Shown: positions 36,268 through 44,828, counted from the stretch's first letter. The stretch: 64,000 nt of DNA from an uncultured Prevotellaceae bacterium (GCA_946415705.1 CAMKTN010000006.1:25873-89872), one strand, 5' to 3'. Translations and numbers: made by a program. Notes: a model not told the origin generated them from the letters alone.

Positions 36268-36432
36268 TTATGCCCAGACGGCTTCATAACGGCTGAGGAC
36301 TTTACGTGAACGCCTCATTCGTGATTTGTCAGATTCATTAAGATGTCCCGTAGTCACACGATGTACTGATTCGCGGATCTCATCAGCGAACGTTCCCTGG
36401 ATTGGTGTGCGAAGAGAGTTAATGCCTAACAT
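36268..36432 (-). CDS. 54 aa small basic protein, partner of GNAT copy 1
   Basis: Begins MLGINSLRTPIQGTFADEIR and has a basic helical C-terminus (SRMRRSRKVLSRYE). The paralogue at 37410-37574 has the same length and start (MLGVFSPREPI) and pairs with the second GNAT gene. Position directly before and coupled to a GNAT gene suggests an antitoxin or regulator; no classical ribbon-helix-helix is evident. The promoter lies 22 nt upstream. Confidence 0.75.
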   Translation of the reverse strand: MLGINSLRTPIQGTFADEIRESVHRVTTGHLNESDKSRMRRSRKVLSRYEAVWA

Positions 36433-36837
36433 GTTTATGTCTTTTTGTCGCTGCAAATGTAGTGAATTATCGCATTCGGACAAAGAAAAAGTGAGAATAA
36501 ATGTGCATAATCGTATTTTTCCTCTTCCTAATCCGTGTTGATTCGTGCAATCCGTGGTCGAAAAGAAGTAAATCTCAATTTCTTGATAATTTATGATCAA
36601 TTATGGTCATTTATGTTCAAAGAAAGATTTAAGCCCAGATTCCTGTCCGATTTAGGTTCCCCTTTAGATGCTCGATTTTTGTTCCACATTGAAGGGGCAG
36701 AGCACTTTGCAATTCTGCCCTACGCCCTATGATGGGTTACACTGTGCGTCAGTCCTCGCCAAGCCTCTTAACAATGCTCAAATCGTGCGAGGCATTTTTT
36801 GTATATACTCTTGCATCCAAGCGGAGGGGGGGTACAT
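36433..36837. other. 404 bp between the two GNAT cassettes
   Basis: Contains the promoter of cassette 1 (see 36454-36484), a dispersed GATTCGTGCAATCCGTGGTCG-type repeat (about 36539-36562) with the degenerate AATTTATGATCAATTATGG block after it, and a loose AAGCCTC/GAGGC hairpin near 36764-36798 followed by T6. No gene is supported. Confidence 0.6.
36454..36484 (-). promoter_or_regulatory. promoter of GNAT cassette 1
   Basis: Minus-strand TTTG 36481-36484 and TACATTTG 36454-36461, spacer 19 nt. Cassette 2 has the same -7 box sequence. Confidence 0.75.
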
Positions 36838-37413
36838 TTAAGTATCCTTCTCATATAAAGTACGAAACATCCGTATAGTATCTTTATATGGTTTTCTCAA
36901 TTCGTTTGCAGAGAAACCACATCGATCATAAAAGCCAACAGCACTATATTCTTTTGTCACCAAAGCTTCAACGGTCAAAAATTGACAACCGGCAAACGAT
37001 TGTGAGCGGGCATCCTCTGCTATTTGTTCTATGATGGCTGTGCCGATTCCACATCCTCGGTATTTCTCTTGTACTGCGAGATATGCAATATCCAAGGCTG
37101 GATAACGCGGTTTGGCATAGAAGGTTCCTTCATAATGGCTATCAAGATTCGGAGAGCCAGTTGAAGAAAGGCCCGCTTGTAGTTCTTCCTTATCGTCATA
37201 GTCAAGGTCTAAGGAATCAAAACTCAAAGCATAAATCGCCACCAGTTCCTCTCCAAGCCAAACACCATAAGCAGAGCAGTAGTGATTCTCTACGCTCAAC
37301 CGAAAATCGTTTTGGATAAACTTATCCATTGTCCCGATACCCGAGCAAAAGGTATCAAGACAATCGTATTCTTTTAGTTTCTTTGAAACAAGTTGCTGAA
37401 TAATGCCGCTCAT
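36838..37413 (-). CDS. GNAT-family N-acetyltransferase, tandem cassette copy 2
   Basis: 191 aa paralogue of 35691-36266. Shared blocks: MDKFI, KEELQ, YPALDIAYLAV, the acetyl-CoA loop QEKYRGCGIGTAI, GCQFLTVEA and YSAVGFYDRCGF. The start is set at the ATG whose last bases overlap the TGA of the 54 aa gene (ATGA, 37410-37413), which fits tight coupling of the pair; a longer upstream frame would run through that gene. Function inferred as for copy 1. Confidence 0.8.
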   Translation of the reverse strand: MSGIIQQLVSKKLKEYDCLDTFCSGIGTMDKFIQNDFRLSVENHYCSAYGVWLGEELVAIYALSFDSLDLDYDDKEELQAGLSSTGSPNLDSHYEGTFYAKPRYPALDIAYLAVQEKYRGCGIGTAIIEQIAEDARSQSFAGCQFLTVEALVTKEYSAVGFYDRCGFSANELRKPYKDTIRMFRTLYEKDT

Positions 37414-37574
37414 TCCTTCACAATCTTCCATCTTCTGGCGGCAGCGCGACACCTGCGTCGCGCCTCTCTCTCCTCATCTGTCAGGTTTCCGGTCATGCTA
37501 CGCCACAAGGCAGCCCGAACCTCTTTCGAGAATTCCGGACTTATTGGTTCGCGAGGTGAAAATACTCCTAACAT
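37410..37574 (-). CDS. 54 aa small basic protein, partner of GNAT copy 2
   Basis: MLGVFSPREPISPEFSKEVR followed by a basic stretch (EARRRCRAAARRWK). It has the same length as, and is similar to, the copy 1 protein: MLG start, xREPI/RTPI, E(V/I)R and a basic C-terminus. Its stop overlaps the GNAT start by ATGA. Confidence 0.75.
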   Translation of the reverse strand: MLGVFSPREPISPEFSKEVRAALWRSMTGNLTDEEREARRRCRAAARRWKIVKE

Positions 37575-37602
37575 AATAATACATATTCTTAAACTACGGG
37601 GA

Positions 37603-37634
37603 CAAATGTAGGCTTAATTTGGGGAACCACCAAA
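37603..37634 (-). promoter_or_regulatory. promoter of GNAT cassette 2
   Basis: Minus-strand TTTG at 37631-37634 and TACATTTG at 37603-37610 with a 20 nt spacer, 28 nt before the start codon of the 54 aa gene. Confidence 0.75.
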
Positions 37635-37751
37635 AAATTATGAAGAAAAAAACACAGGGCTGGAGTTTTTATGCCCATACATGGTAATGTAGAGTGATTT
37701 TTTGTTAGATTTTCTGGAGATTTTGAGCGCCGCGACCATTAAGCCTAAAAT

Positions 37752-37783
37752 GAAGAGGCCAGACTTCACAGTCCAGCCTCTTC
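37752..37783 (-). terminator. terminator-like hairpin after small protein copy 2
   Basis: GAAGAGGC/GCCTCTTC outer stem with an inner AGACT/AGTC part and two mismatches; the minus-strand tail ATTTTA is short. It lies between the 54 aa MKKIYIQP gene and cassette 2. Confidence 0.65.
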
Positions 37784-37934
37784 GCGAAAAAAACTTTTAC
37801 TATTCTATAAATGTGGGCTATAGAGCCAAACAAATATTTTGGACTTACGGATTCACGAACCCATGGACTCACGGACAACTCCGCGGTTCCGCTATTCCGC
37901 ATCTCCGTAGATCCGTGGTTCCTGCGCGCAGGAA

Positions 37935-38099
37935 TCACTCATCCCAAAGGTCGTCATCCCAGTCACCTTCGTCCTTGGTGAGGTCTGAGCCAGAACCTCC
38001 TACACTATTTATGTCTATGGTATTAGGTGAGTTTGCGATGATAGCACAAGCGCAGAGCTTAACTGTAAGCATTTCGGGTTGGATATATATCTTTTTCAT
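37935..38099 (-). CDS. 54 aa small protein, MKKxYxQP family, copy 2
   Basis: Begins MKKIYIQPEMLTVKLCACAI and ends with the acidic GDWDDDLWDE, so both termini match copy 1 at 29612-29779; the middle has two cysteines and a VGGSGS run. It lies 108 nt after the 1147 aa secreted protein, as copy 1 lies 125 nt after the 1521 aa one. Function unknown; its repeated placement after T9SS-type cargo suggests a linked role. Confidence 0.75.
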   Translation of the reverse strand: MKKIYIQPEMLTVKLCACAIIANSPNTIDINSVGGSGSDLTKDEGDWDDDLWDE

Positions 38100-38207
38100 A
38101 GTTGTAAGCCTTTAATTTATGATTAATTCGTGAATCAATTGATGAGCATTCGTGTTAAAGATCTTTTACATGAATTAGCCATGAATTACACATTAATTAT
38201 TCATGAA

Positions 38208-41200
38208 TTATTTAATGATAACCTTTTTACCGTTCACGATGTTCACGCCACGCTGCAACTTATTGATGCGCTGACCTGCGAGGTTGTAGATGACCTTGTC
38301 ATTGTCCTTTGTCAACAGTCCTTTGTCAATTGAAAGAATGCCATCTGCATCGTCGAAACGGAATTTTAGTTCCTTTACATCTGCGGGTAGCTCGCTCGCA
38401 AGAAGATAAGCTCTGAATCCAGCGATTGTGCCTGCTGCCTTAGGATAGAAGCCGACAGTCAAATCTACATTGCTTGCCGTTTGTAAAGTATATGCGACAT
38501 CTGCAGCCACATTCTGTGCAGCAGCCTGTCCCGAAAGCTTATTGGTGCCATCGAAAGCATCGGCTGTGGTTATCGGGAAGTCAAATGTTGTTGTTTCCGA
38601 GAGGCCATCGGCATAAAGGATAACAGGCACATCAGCAGGTATCGTGCCAGTGAGCTTGGTCAATGTAGCTTCTGTCTTTGTGACATTGCTGATATAATAT
38701 GCTTTAATCCCTTCCGGTATTTCTAACGCTACAGGAGCACACAATGTAGCATACTTCGCTGCCGTAATAGTGACGGGAAGAGCAGTAACTTCCTCAATTA
38801 AGAAATCACTTGCATCAGTAGATGTGACGCGTTCTATCTTGTCACCATTAGATTGCCAATATTTATTTTCGCCTGCCCAACCAGTAGGCTCAGAACTAGA
38901 ATAAACTAAAACACGTTCTGGTATCGATCCTGCTAAGAACGAGAATTGACCTCGCCAAGTAAAATTACTTACACGAGATGTATGATTGACACCTATAAGG
39001 TAAGCCCCTGAATTGTAAGCAATGATGTTGTTAGACGCATTCAAATAGAAAATGGATGCAGCATCAGTTCCACCATCAGTAAAGGACAATTGGACTTCAG
39101 TTGAATAATTTATGGTGGAAGCCTTTACATATTTTGAGCCATCCACATTCTTAACTCGGAAGAACGTAGGCATAACATATCTAAGTCCTGCAACTGCATT
39201 ATTATAGTTCTCTGTATATGTATTGAACTGAGCAGCGGTAAAATATTCAGTTGGAGGATCTTTTACAACGTTTCTATCAGTGGCTTGCTGATTGTTTGTT
39301 ATCATCATGGTTTCCTCGACGGTTTCAGTGTACCTTCCATTGATAAAATAAGGAAGGTAGGCAATGAACCTGTTACGCGCTGTCTTCAGGTTGGCCAACA
39401 GATTTACGAAATCAGGAGCTTCTTCAAATTCAACAGCTGTACCAGGATGGTTTGTATAAGTACCTAATTCTTGTTCCCCTTTACCATCTGCACTGCTATT
39501 GATTGATAGCCTCTGGGCTAAATTTGGTATTGCCCATCGATAATAATTGGATTCATATACATATTCCAGTGAAGTTCCTGATGAAGTGAGAGTAATAGCA
39601 TCAGTATGAGTGTTGGTTTTACCCGAAGTGTAAGTCAAAGATGCGTTGGCTGCATTGTTTTTTATGGTGAAAGTAAATGCTCCATTTGAACAACTTGGTA
39701 TTATAGCCCATTCATACGATGTATTGTTCCCGTTTGTGGGATAGACTTCTTTTTCAACGTATACCTTACCTCCTTTAGAATACCAGTAAAATTTTGAATT
39801 CACGTAGGAAGTTGCAAATTGTCTGATATATATCCAATTCGTCTTGCTATTTGAAGATACATCAAATGGAAAAGCGATGTTCGCTGTGTACGTGCGGGCT
39901 TCTTCATTCCATACCTCATTACTGAGTGTATAACCATCACATCCCGTTAATGTTGGAGCTGTGCCAAAGGTGCCTGAAGCAGACCACTCATAGGTCTTTC
40001 CATTCATATCTGTCAGAGTATATGTGATATTTGCGGTATAATTCAACGTAATGGTCTTGGCGCTTGTATCCACAACAATATCACCAGCTGTATAGTTTTC
40101 AACTGTTTTCTTTGTAAAATCACCCGAAGAAGGGGCAGAAGTAAGGATATAGAAACCACCATTGCCTTGTGCAGCTATTCCCGTGTAGGCCGGAGTAGGA
40201 GTATATGTTACACCACCTGATGGAATGTTACAAACAACGGTGTAAATGTCAGCGTCCGTCACTTCTTCAATGATATAGTCTGTTGTCCATTGATATCCGT
40301 CATTAACATGCCCCGACCCATAACAACCCGTATTGGGTCCAGAGTTAGCAAATCCTGAATAATGATTATTACCATCAGGTGACCATGTACCTAAATTACG
40401 TATATTGCTTACGTCTTTGTCCGTATAAGAACCACGCAAATGGTAATAAGTACTTGATGTTATATCTGTACAGTTGTTTATTTGCATCCAGCCTCCATCT
40501 ACAGTTACGCCACCAGTTTGTGGGCTTAAATATTTACCATCACCTCGTCCGCTTTCAAATTTCCAAGGATAGTCTGCATTGCCACTGGAACGAAGAATCC
40601 AATAATCTTTGACACCATTGGTTGCTGAAGTGTTAAAAGCTAGAGTCCCATTGTTGTTTGTAAAGTACAGATTATTATAACTGTCACTTGTGAAATATGC
40701 TTGTATTTTGTAGATTTTCCCTCTTGAAATTGGAGCTTCATCAATCATAAAAGTGGAACCTGCGTCAGCCTCTGTATGGCGTTTGATTCCTGCAGAGTTA
40801 TAATTGAGGTAAGATTTGGCGTCATTCTTTTGATAAATATTTTTATATAATGCAAAATATGCCTCAGCTGCTGCGCCATTACTTCCGTCTGTACCTGTGG
40901 CAATAGTAAAAGTCTGACCAGACGCACTCAATGTACATGGATTCGCATTGTCTATAGCTACGGAACTACCTGCTGCCTGATTATAGATTTTCACACCCTC
41001 AGTATCTTTTACAAATCCCCAAAGATATTTATCATCATTTGCCTTAGAGTCGCTAAAAGCAACGTTTGTCGTAGCTCCACTATTATAGTACATATAGTGA
41101 GTTGCGTTAGTATTCATTCGGACAAAATACCAATGAGAAATATCTGCATAGCTGCTGGCAGTTTTGATATTGAGATGCTTTATAGTGATATTTCCCGCGG

Positions 41201-41651
41201 AACTTGAGACGCCACTATTGATGATAAAACGGATTTTGTAGTTTCCACTTGTAATGTGATCAAGAAAATAATTATTATTACTCCTATACGTTCCCGTTTT
41301 TCCATAATGATAATGACTCCTAACCACCTCATTGGTCCCGTTTAACAGTTCTACGCCAAGTATTTCTAACTGATGGGTTCCAGATGAATATTCAAAGGTA
41401 ATGAATAAAGCTCCATCGGCAGAAAGGGTTATATCCTGCGTCCTGGAATAAGCTGTGTATGAGCCTAAAGCAGTAACACCAGCAGGAGTTGCATCGCCCA
41501 TTGCTGTCCAGTTGTCTGTAGGCAAAGCAGAAGTGATATTCCACGTGTCAGTGACATTGCCTGATTTAGCAATAGTGCTTGACGATAACGCGGCCCACGC
41601 CCCACTGACACCGGTCAGCAGAACGCTCAATAATAAAAGTAGTTTTCTCAT
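38208..41651 (-). CDS. large secreted protein with lectin-like repeats, likely T9SS cargo
   Basis: 1147 aa with signal peptide LLLLLSVLLTGVSGAWA. Several segments repeat a theme of a short strand ending in YL or KY followed by a Gly/Asn turn (YFVRMNTNATHYMYYN; KIQAYFTSDSYNNLYF; FFRVKNVDGSKYVKAS), which looks like beta-trefoil or carbohydrate-binding modules, by inference. The C-terminus NLAGQRINKLQRGVNIVNGK closely resembles that of the 1521 aa protein and fits T9SS export. No catalytic motif found. Lower G+C than the core genes nearby. Confidence 0.82.
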   Translation of the reverse strand: MRKLLLLLSVLLTGVSGAWAALSSSTIAKSGNVTDTWNITSALPTDNWTAMGDATPAGVTALGSYTAYSRTQDITLSADGALFITFEYSSGTHQLEILGVELLNGTNEVVRSHYHYGKTGTYRSNNNYFLDHITSGNYKIRFIINSGVSSSAGNITIKHLNIKTASSYADISHWYFVRMNTNATHYMYYNSGATTNVAFSDSKANDDKYLWGFVKDTEGVKIYNQAAGSSVAIDNANPCTLSASGQTFTIATGTDGSNGAAAEAYFALYKNIYQKNDAKSYLNYNSAGIKRHTEADAGSTFMIDEAPISRGKIYKIQAYFTSDSYNNLYFTNNNGTLAFNTSATNGVKDYWILRSSGNADYPWKFESGRGDGKYLSPQTGGVTVDGGWMQINNCTDITSSTYYHLRGSYTDKDVSNIRNLGTWSPDGNNHYSGFANSGPNTGCYGSGHVNDGYQWTTDYIIEEVTDADIYTVVCNIPSGGVTYTPTPAYTGIAAQGNGGFYILTSAPSSGDFTKKTVENYTAGDIVVDTSAKTITLNYTANITYTLTDMNGKTYEWSASGTFGTAPTLTGCDGYTLSNEVWNEEARTYTANIAFPFDVSSNSKTNWIYIRQFATSYVNSKFYWYSKGGKVYVEKEVYPTNGNNTSYEWAIIPSCSNGAFTFTIKNNAANASLTYTSGKTNTHTDAITLTSSGTSLEYVYESNYYRWAIPNLAQRLSINSSADGKGEQELGTYTNHPGTAVEFEEAPDFVNLLANLKTARNRFIAYLPYFINGRYTETVEETMMITNNQQATDRNVVKDPPTEYFTAAQFNTYTENYNNAVAGLRYVMPTFFRVKNVDGSKYVKASTINYSTEVQLSFTDGGTDAASIFYLNASNNIIAYNSGAYLIGVNHTSRVSNFTWRGQFSFLAGSIPERVLVYSSSEPTGWAGENKYWQSNGDKIERVTSTDASDFLIEEVTALPVTITAAKYATLCAPVALEIPEGIKAYYISNVTKTEATLTKLTGTIPADVPVILYADGLSETTTFDFPITTADAFDGTNKLSGQAAAQNVAADVAYTLQTASNVDLTVGFYPKAAGTIAGFRAYLLASELPADVKELKFRFDDADGILSIDKGLLTKDNDKVIYNLAGQRINKLQRGVNIVNGKKVIIK

Positions 41652-42151
41652 TGTTGATATAATTTGAGTTAGTTGTTGTTCTTAGTTTTCTTATTCCAGT
41701 CTTTATGGCTAACAACTGCACTCAAATCAGGACATGAAAAAAGCGCAGGTCTTCAGCCATAGACATCTCTTGCGAAAATGTCACGCAAAACTACAAATAA
41801 TTTATAACAATGAGCGCAAAAAGATGGATTTTTTGTGCTTTTCTTAAAAAAATGTAAAGAAATGGTGTAAAATCTACCCTTATTATGCAGGGTCAGGGAA
41901 CATAAATCTGTCCTAAATCTGGACTTAAATCTGCGGTTTTAAAAACAAAAACAAGGAGAACACCTCTGAGCTACGTTCCTCGCAAAAAACATAAAAAAGG
42001 ATCACCGCGATGGACGAGTAAGAAGAACATCGGAAGACACGAAAGACAAAAGAAATCAGAGAAAAAAAGATTTTTATTTGATTTTTGTTTGTCGATGTAA
42101 TGAAAATGTGTACTTTTGCATCGTATAACAACCATATAATCGTCAAAAGCA
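41652..42151. other. 500 bp divergent intergenic region
   Basis: Holds the minus-strand -7 box TAGTTTTG (41786-41793) of the 1147 aa gene with a leader of about 130 nt, a GGACTTAAATCTG-type remnant (about 41920), and the plus-strand promoter of the retropepsin-like locus. No gene is supported. Confidence 0.6.
42088..42118 (+). promoter_or_regulatory. promoter of the retropepsin-like locus
   Basis: TTTG at 42088-42091 and TACTTTTG at 42111-42118, spacer 19 nt. Confidence 0.75.
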
Positions 42152-42334
42152 ATGAAAAAGGTTCACATGGGCGGATATTCTATAGTTATCCCCGAGAACT
42201 ATGTCCACCAAGTTAAGGTGAGCCGTATCAAAGGTTCACAAGATGTTAGACTTGGAGTTAGAAAAGGACAGCAGTCTTCTACAACTGCCAGTGCTTTTAC
42301 GCAGTATCCCTGCTGGGAAAGCGACATACACTAA
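42152..42334 (+). CDS. small ORF overlapping the start of the retropepsin-like gene
   Basis: 60 codons starting MKKVHMGGYSIVIPENYVHQ, 34 nt after the -7 box, so it is the first frame on the transcript. It overlaps the next gene by 92 bp in another frame. Only the part before about residue 30 has protein-like composition; the rest reads in the shadow of the next gene. It may be a leader ORF, or the true N-terminus of that gene separated by a +1 frameshift near 42240. Confidence 0.45.
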   Translation: MKKVHMGGYSIVIPENYVHQVKVSRIKGSQDVRLGVRKGQQSSTTASAFTQYPCWESDIH

Positions 42335-42638
42335 TCTTGCGCTTTGGGATACAGGCGCAGAGATGTCGGGCATTTGTGAAGAACTGGCGACTTGGCTTCA
42401 ACTGGAGCCAAGAGATGAGGGTATGTATATGCAGTCAGCATCAGAAACCATTTCAGTTAAAGTTGCTAATTGTCAAATAGAGTTGCCCTCAGGTGAGGTA
42501 TTCGAACAGGATGTTCTTATTCTCCCTACGAATGACACCCCCGTAATAATTGGACTTGATATTATTAAGCAAGGTCTCTTTTCTCTCGAACCTGATGGGG
42601 ACATACTACATTTCCATTATGAAATAAAAGAATCATGA
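42243..42638 (+). CDS. retropepsin-like aspartic protease domain protein
   Basis: 131 aa with the catalytic signature ALWDTGAEMSGIC (D-T/S-G) near residue 54, then strand pairs ending VIIGLDIIKQG, the conserved hydrophobic-hydrophobic-Gly element of retropepsins. It is the size of a single domain, so it would act as a dimer. No signal peptide. A frame switch near 42240 may join it to the upstream ORF. Its substrate is unknown. Confidence 0.72.
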   Translation: MLDLELEKDSSLLQLPVLLRSIPAGKATYTNLALWDTGAEMSGICEELATWLQLEPRDEGMYMQSASETISVKVANCQIELPSGEVFEQDVLILPTNDTPVIIGLDIIKQGLFSLEPDGDILHFHYEIKES

Positions 42639-42938
42639 CCCAACATACACCGAGAACATAAATCTTACAGAAATCTTGACTTAAATCTCTTTTATTGAAC
42701 ATAAATTGACCATGAATTAAACCATAAATTATCAAGAAATTGAGATTTACTTCTTTTCGACCACGGATCTCACGGATCTACACGGATTTTTTCTTTGATA
42801 TCTGGAATTAGTGTAAAAAGAGAAAGCGAACGCGAAAAAGTGCCAGATTTCCTTTGCCCATACAAAAATAATCCATACTTTTGTATCGCATTTCCGCATG
42901 AATTCACCTTGTTTGTTCAAAATCATAAACAGCTAAGC
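42639..42938. other. 300 bp intergenic region with dispersed repeat
   Basis: Contains a block ending CGACCACGGATCTCACGGATC (about 42760-42780) that is related to those at 34.7, 35.6 and 36.5 kb, and the promoter of the next gene (42853-42883). Confidence 0.65.
42853..42883 (+). promoter_or_regulatory. promoter of the antitoxin-like gene
   Basis: TTTG at 42853-42856, TACTTTTG at 42876-42883, spacer 19 nt; a 55 nt leader to the ATG. Confidence 0.75.
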
Positions 42939-43205
42939 ATGCAAAACATCGCAATCAGCAATCAGATTTATGATAGTGCTCTATCTGTGGCCAAACGCCA
43001 AGATGTCAGCATTAGTGCAGTTGTTGAGAGGTTCCTGTCAGAGTGGGTAAAGGCTCAGGCAGAGGCCGGCAGCCAACATTACGACGAAGTGATGAGGCTT
43101 GCACATGACAGAGCGATGCTAAAAGAAAGCTATTCGTTAGAGGATGCTTACGGACTTATCATGAAGGAAATTAAGGCCGTCTATGATGAAGCGCCCGCCC
43201 TATAA
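42939..43205 (+). CDS. antitoxin-like small protein
   Basis: 88 aa. MQNIAISNQIYDSALSVAKR followed by DVSISAVVERFLSEW resembles a short beta strand plus helices of ribbon-helix-helix antitoxins; the C-terminal part is helical (LEDAYGLIMKEIKAVYDE). The start at 42939 follows the promoter; the longer frame upstream would begin before the -7 box. A short ORF overlaps its end, as in toxin-antitoxin operons, but no toxin is recognised. Confidence 0.65.
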   Translation: MQNIAISNQIYDSALSVAKRQDVSISAVVERFLSEWVKAQAEAGSQHYDEVMRLAHDRAMLKESYSLEDAYGLIMKEIKAVYDEAPAL

Positions 43206-43347
43206 GTATATTCTCAAGAACGATGCGCTGTGGAAGTCACCATACATGATGCCTGCCACGAACAAAATATGCACGAATAACGAACTTTCGAGCGATTCGT
43301 ATTCGAAAAATTTACATGTAAATCCGAGAGTTCCGTGTTCGATATAA
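43186..43347 (+). pseudogene. 53-codon ORF overlapping the antitoxin-like gene, possible toxin remnant
   Basis: ATG lies 20 bp before the end of the antitoxin-like gene; translation opens MKRPPYKYILKNDALWKSPY and ends after 53 residues. The overlap is the usual antitoxin-toxin junction, but the product is shorter than typical toxins and shows no known motif. The second half has an unusual composition, so it may be a decayed toxin gene. Confidence 0.4.
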
Positions 43348-43402
43348 ATCCTGTGTTTTTGCTGATTTTTGTATGTAAATACATATAAAAGATGTGAAAT
43401 AC

Positions 43403-43433
43403 TTGACAACGGCTTTCTGAGGTTGTATCTTTG
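43403..43433 (+). promoter_or_regulatory. miaB promoter
   Basis: TTGAC at 43403-43407 as -33 and TATCTTTG at 43426-43433 as -7; start codon 10 nt later. Confidence 0.65.
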
Positions 43434-43442
43434 CACCCGAAT

Positions 43443-44762
43443 ATGAGAAAGTTGTTAATAGAGACATACGGATGCCAGATGAACGTGGCCGACTCCGAAG
43501 TGGTGGCGTCGGTGATGCAGATGGCAGGCTATGAAGTGACTGAGGTGCTGGAAGAGGCCGATGCGGTGTTTCTCAACACGTGTTCCGTGCGCGATAATGC
43601 TGAACAGAAAATCCTGTCGCGACTGGAGTTCCTGCGAAGTGTGAAGCGGAAGAGACCCCTCATCATCGGCGTGCTGGGTTGCATGGCCGAGCGCGTGAAG
43701 GAGGAACTGATGACAGCGCACGGCGCAGACCTGGTCTGCGGACCGGACTCCTATATGACCCTGCCCGACCTGATTGCACAGGCAGAGTTGGGACATAAGG
43801 CCATCAATGTGGAGTTGTCGATGACAGAGACCTACCGCGATGTGGTGCCACAGCGACTGCATGCCAACATGATTGGCGGCTTCGTGAGTATCATGCGCGG
43901 CTGCAATAACTTTTGCCACTACTGCATTGTTCCTTATACGCGCGGCCGTGAGCGCAGTCGCGATGTGGAAAGCATCCTACGTGAGGTGCGTGATCTGCGA
44001 GATCGCGGCTTCAAGGAGGTCACGCTGCTGGGGCAGAATGTGAACAGCTACCAATGGACAATGGACAATGGACAATGGACAATTGCGTTTCCTGAGCTAT
44101 TGAGTCGCGTCGCCCAAGCCGTACCCGAGATGCGGGTGCGGTTCACGACGAGTCACCCGAAAGACATGAGTGACGAGACATTGCGTGTCATCGCCGAGAT
44201 GCCCAACGTCTGCAAGCATATCCATCTGCCCGTACAGAGCGGTTCGGATGCTGTGCTGCAGCGCATGAACCGCAAATATACCCGTGAGTGGTACCTGGAC
44301 CGCGTGGCAGCCATCCGCCGTATCATTCCCGACTGCGGCCTCACGACCGATATCTTTGTAGGCTACTGCGGCGAGACAGAGGAAGATCATCAGCTGTCCC
44401 TGTCGCTGATGCGGGAGGTGGGCTACGACTCGGCTTTCATGTTCAAATACAGCGAACGACCCGGCACCTATGCCAGCAAGCACCTGCCCGATGACATTTC
44501 CGAGGCGGTGAAGATACGTCGCCTCAACGAACTCATCGCCCTGCAGAACGAGATCTCCGCCGAGCGCAACGCAGCACAAGTGGGCAAGGTCGTGGAGGTG
44601 CTGGTGGAAGGTACCAGCAAACGCAGCCGCGACCAACTCTTCGGGCGCACGGAACAGAACCGCGTCGTGGTCTTCAACCGCGGCCAGCATCATATCGGTG
44701 ACCGCGTGATGGTGAAGATTACCAGCAGTTCGTCAGCAACGCTGATTGGTGAAGAAGCATGA
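43443..44762 (+). CDS. miaB: tRNA-2-methylthio-N6-dimethylallyladenosine synthase
   Basis: Radical SAM methylthiotransferase acting on tRNA position 37. N-terminal cluster cysteines lie in YGCQMNVADSE, NTCSVRDNAEQK and GVLGCMAERV, the radical SAM CxxxCxxC in RGCNNFCHYCIVPYTRGR, and the C-terminal TRAM domain ends LIGEEA. Residues about 203-214 (QWTMDNGQWTIA) are a repeat-derived insert after GQNVNSY. The start is the ATG 10 nt after the promoter, giving 439 aa. Confidence 0.96.
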   Translation: MRKLLIETYGCQMNVADSEVVASVMQMAGYEVTEVLEEADAVFLNTCSVRDNAEQKILSRLEFLRSVKRKRPLIIGVLGCMAERVKEELMTAHGADLVCGPDSYMTLPDLIAQAELGHKAINVELSMTETYRDVVPQRLHANMIGGFVSIMRGCNNFCHYCIVPYTRGRERSRDVESILREVRDLRDRGFKEVTLLGQNVNSYQWTMDNGQWTIAFPELLSRVAQAVPEMRVRFTTSHPKDMSDETLRVIAEMPNVCKHIHLPVQSGSDAVLQRMNRKYTREWYLDRVAAIRRIIPDCGLTTDIFVGYCGETEEDHQLSLSLMREVGYDSAFMFKYSERPGTYASKHLPDDISEAVKIRRLNELIALQNEISAERNAAQVGKVVEVLVEGTSKRSRDQLFGRTEQNRVVVFNRGQHHIGDRVMVKITSSSSATLIGEEA

Positions 44763-44765
44763 TAG

Positions 44766-44828
44766 TTGAGAGATTAGAGATTAGAGATTAAAGATTAGAG
44801 ATTAAAGATTAGAGATTAGAGATTAGAG
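44766..44828. repeat. short tandem repeat between miaB and ftsX
   Basis: About eight units of a 7 bp motif (GATTAGA/GATTAAA), ending 20 nt before the ftsX ATG. Confidence 0.9.

Noticed and set aside
36535..36732. Plus-strand 65-codon frame between the GNAT cassettes
   Set aside because: It reads through dispersed repeat sequence and has no promoter.
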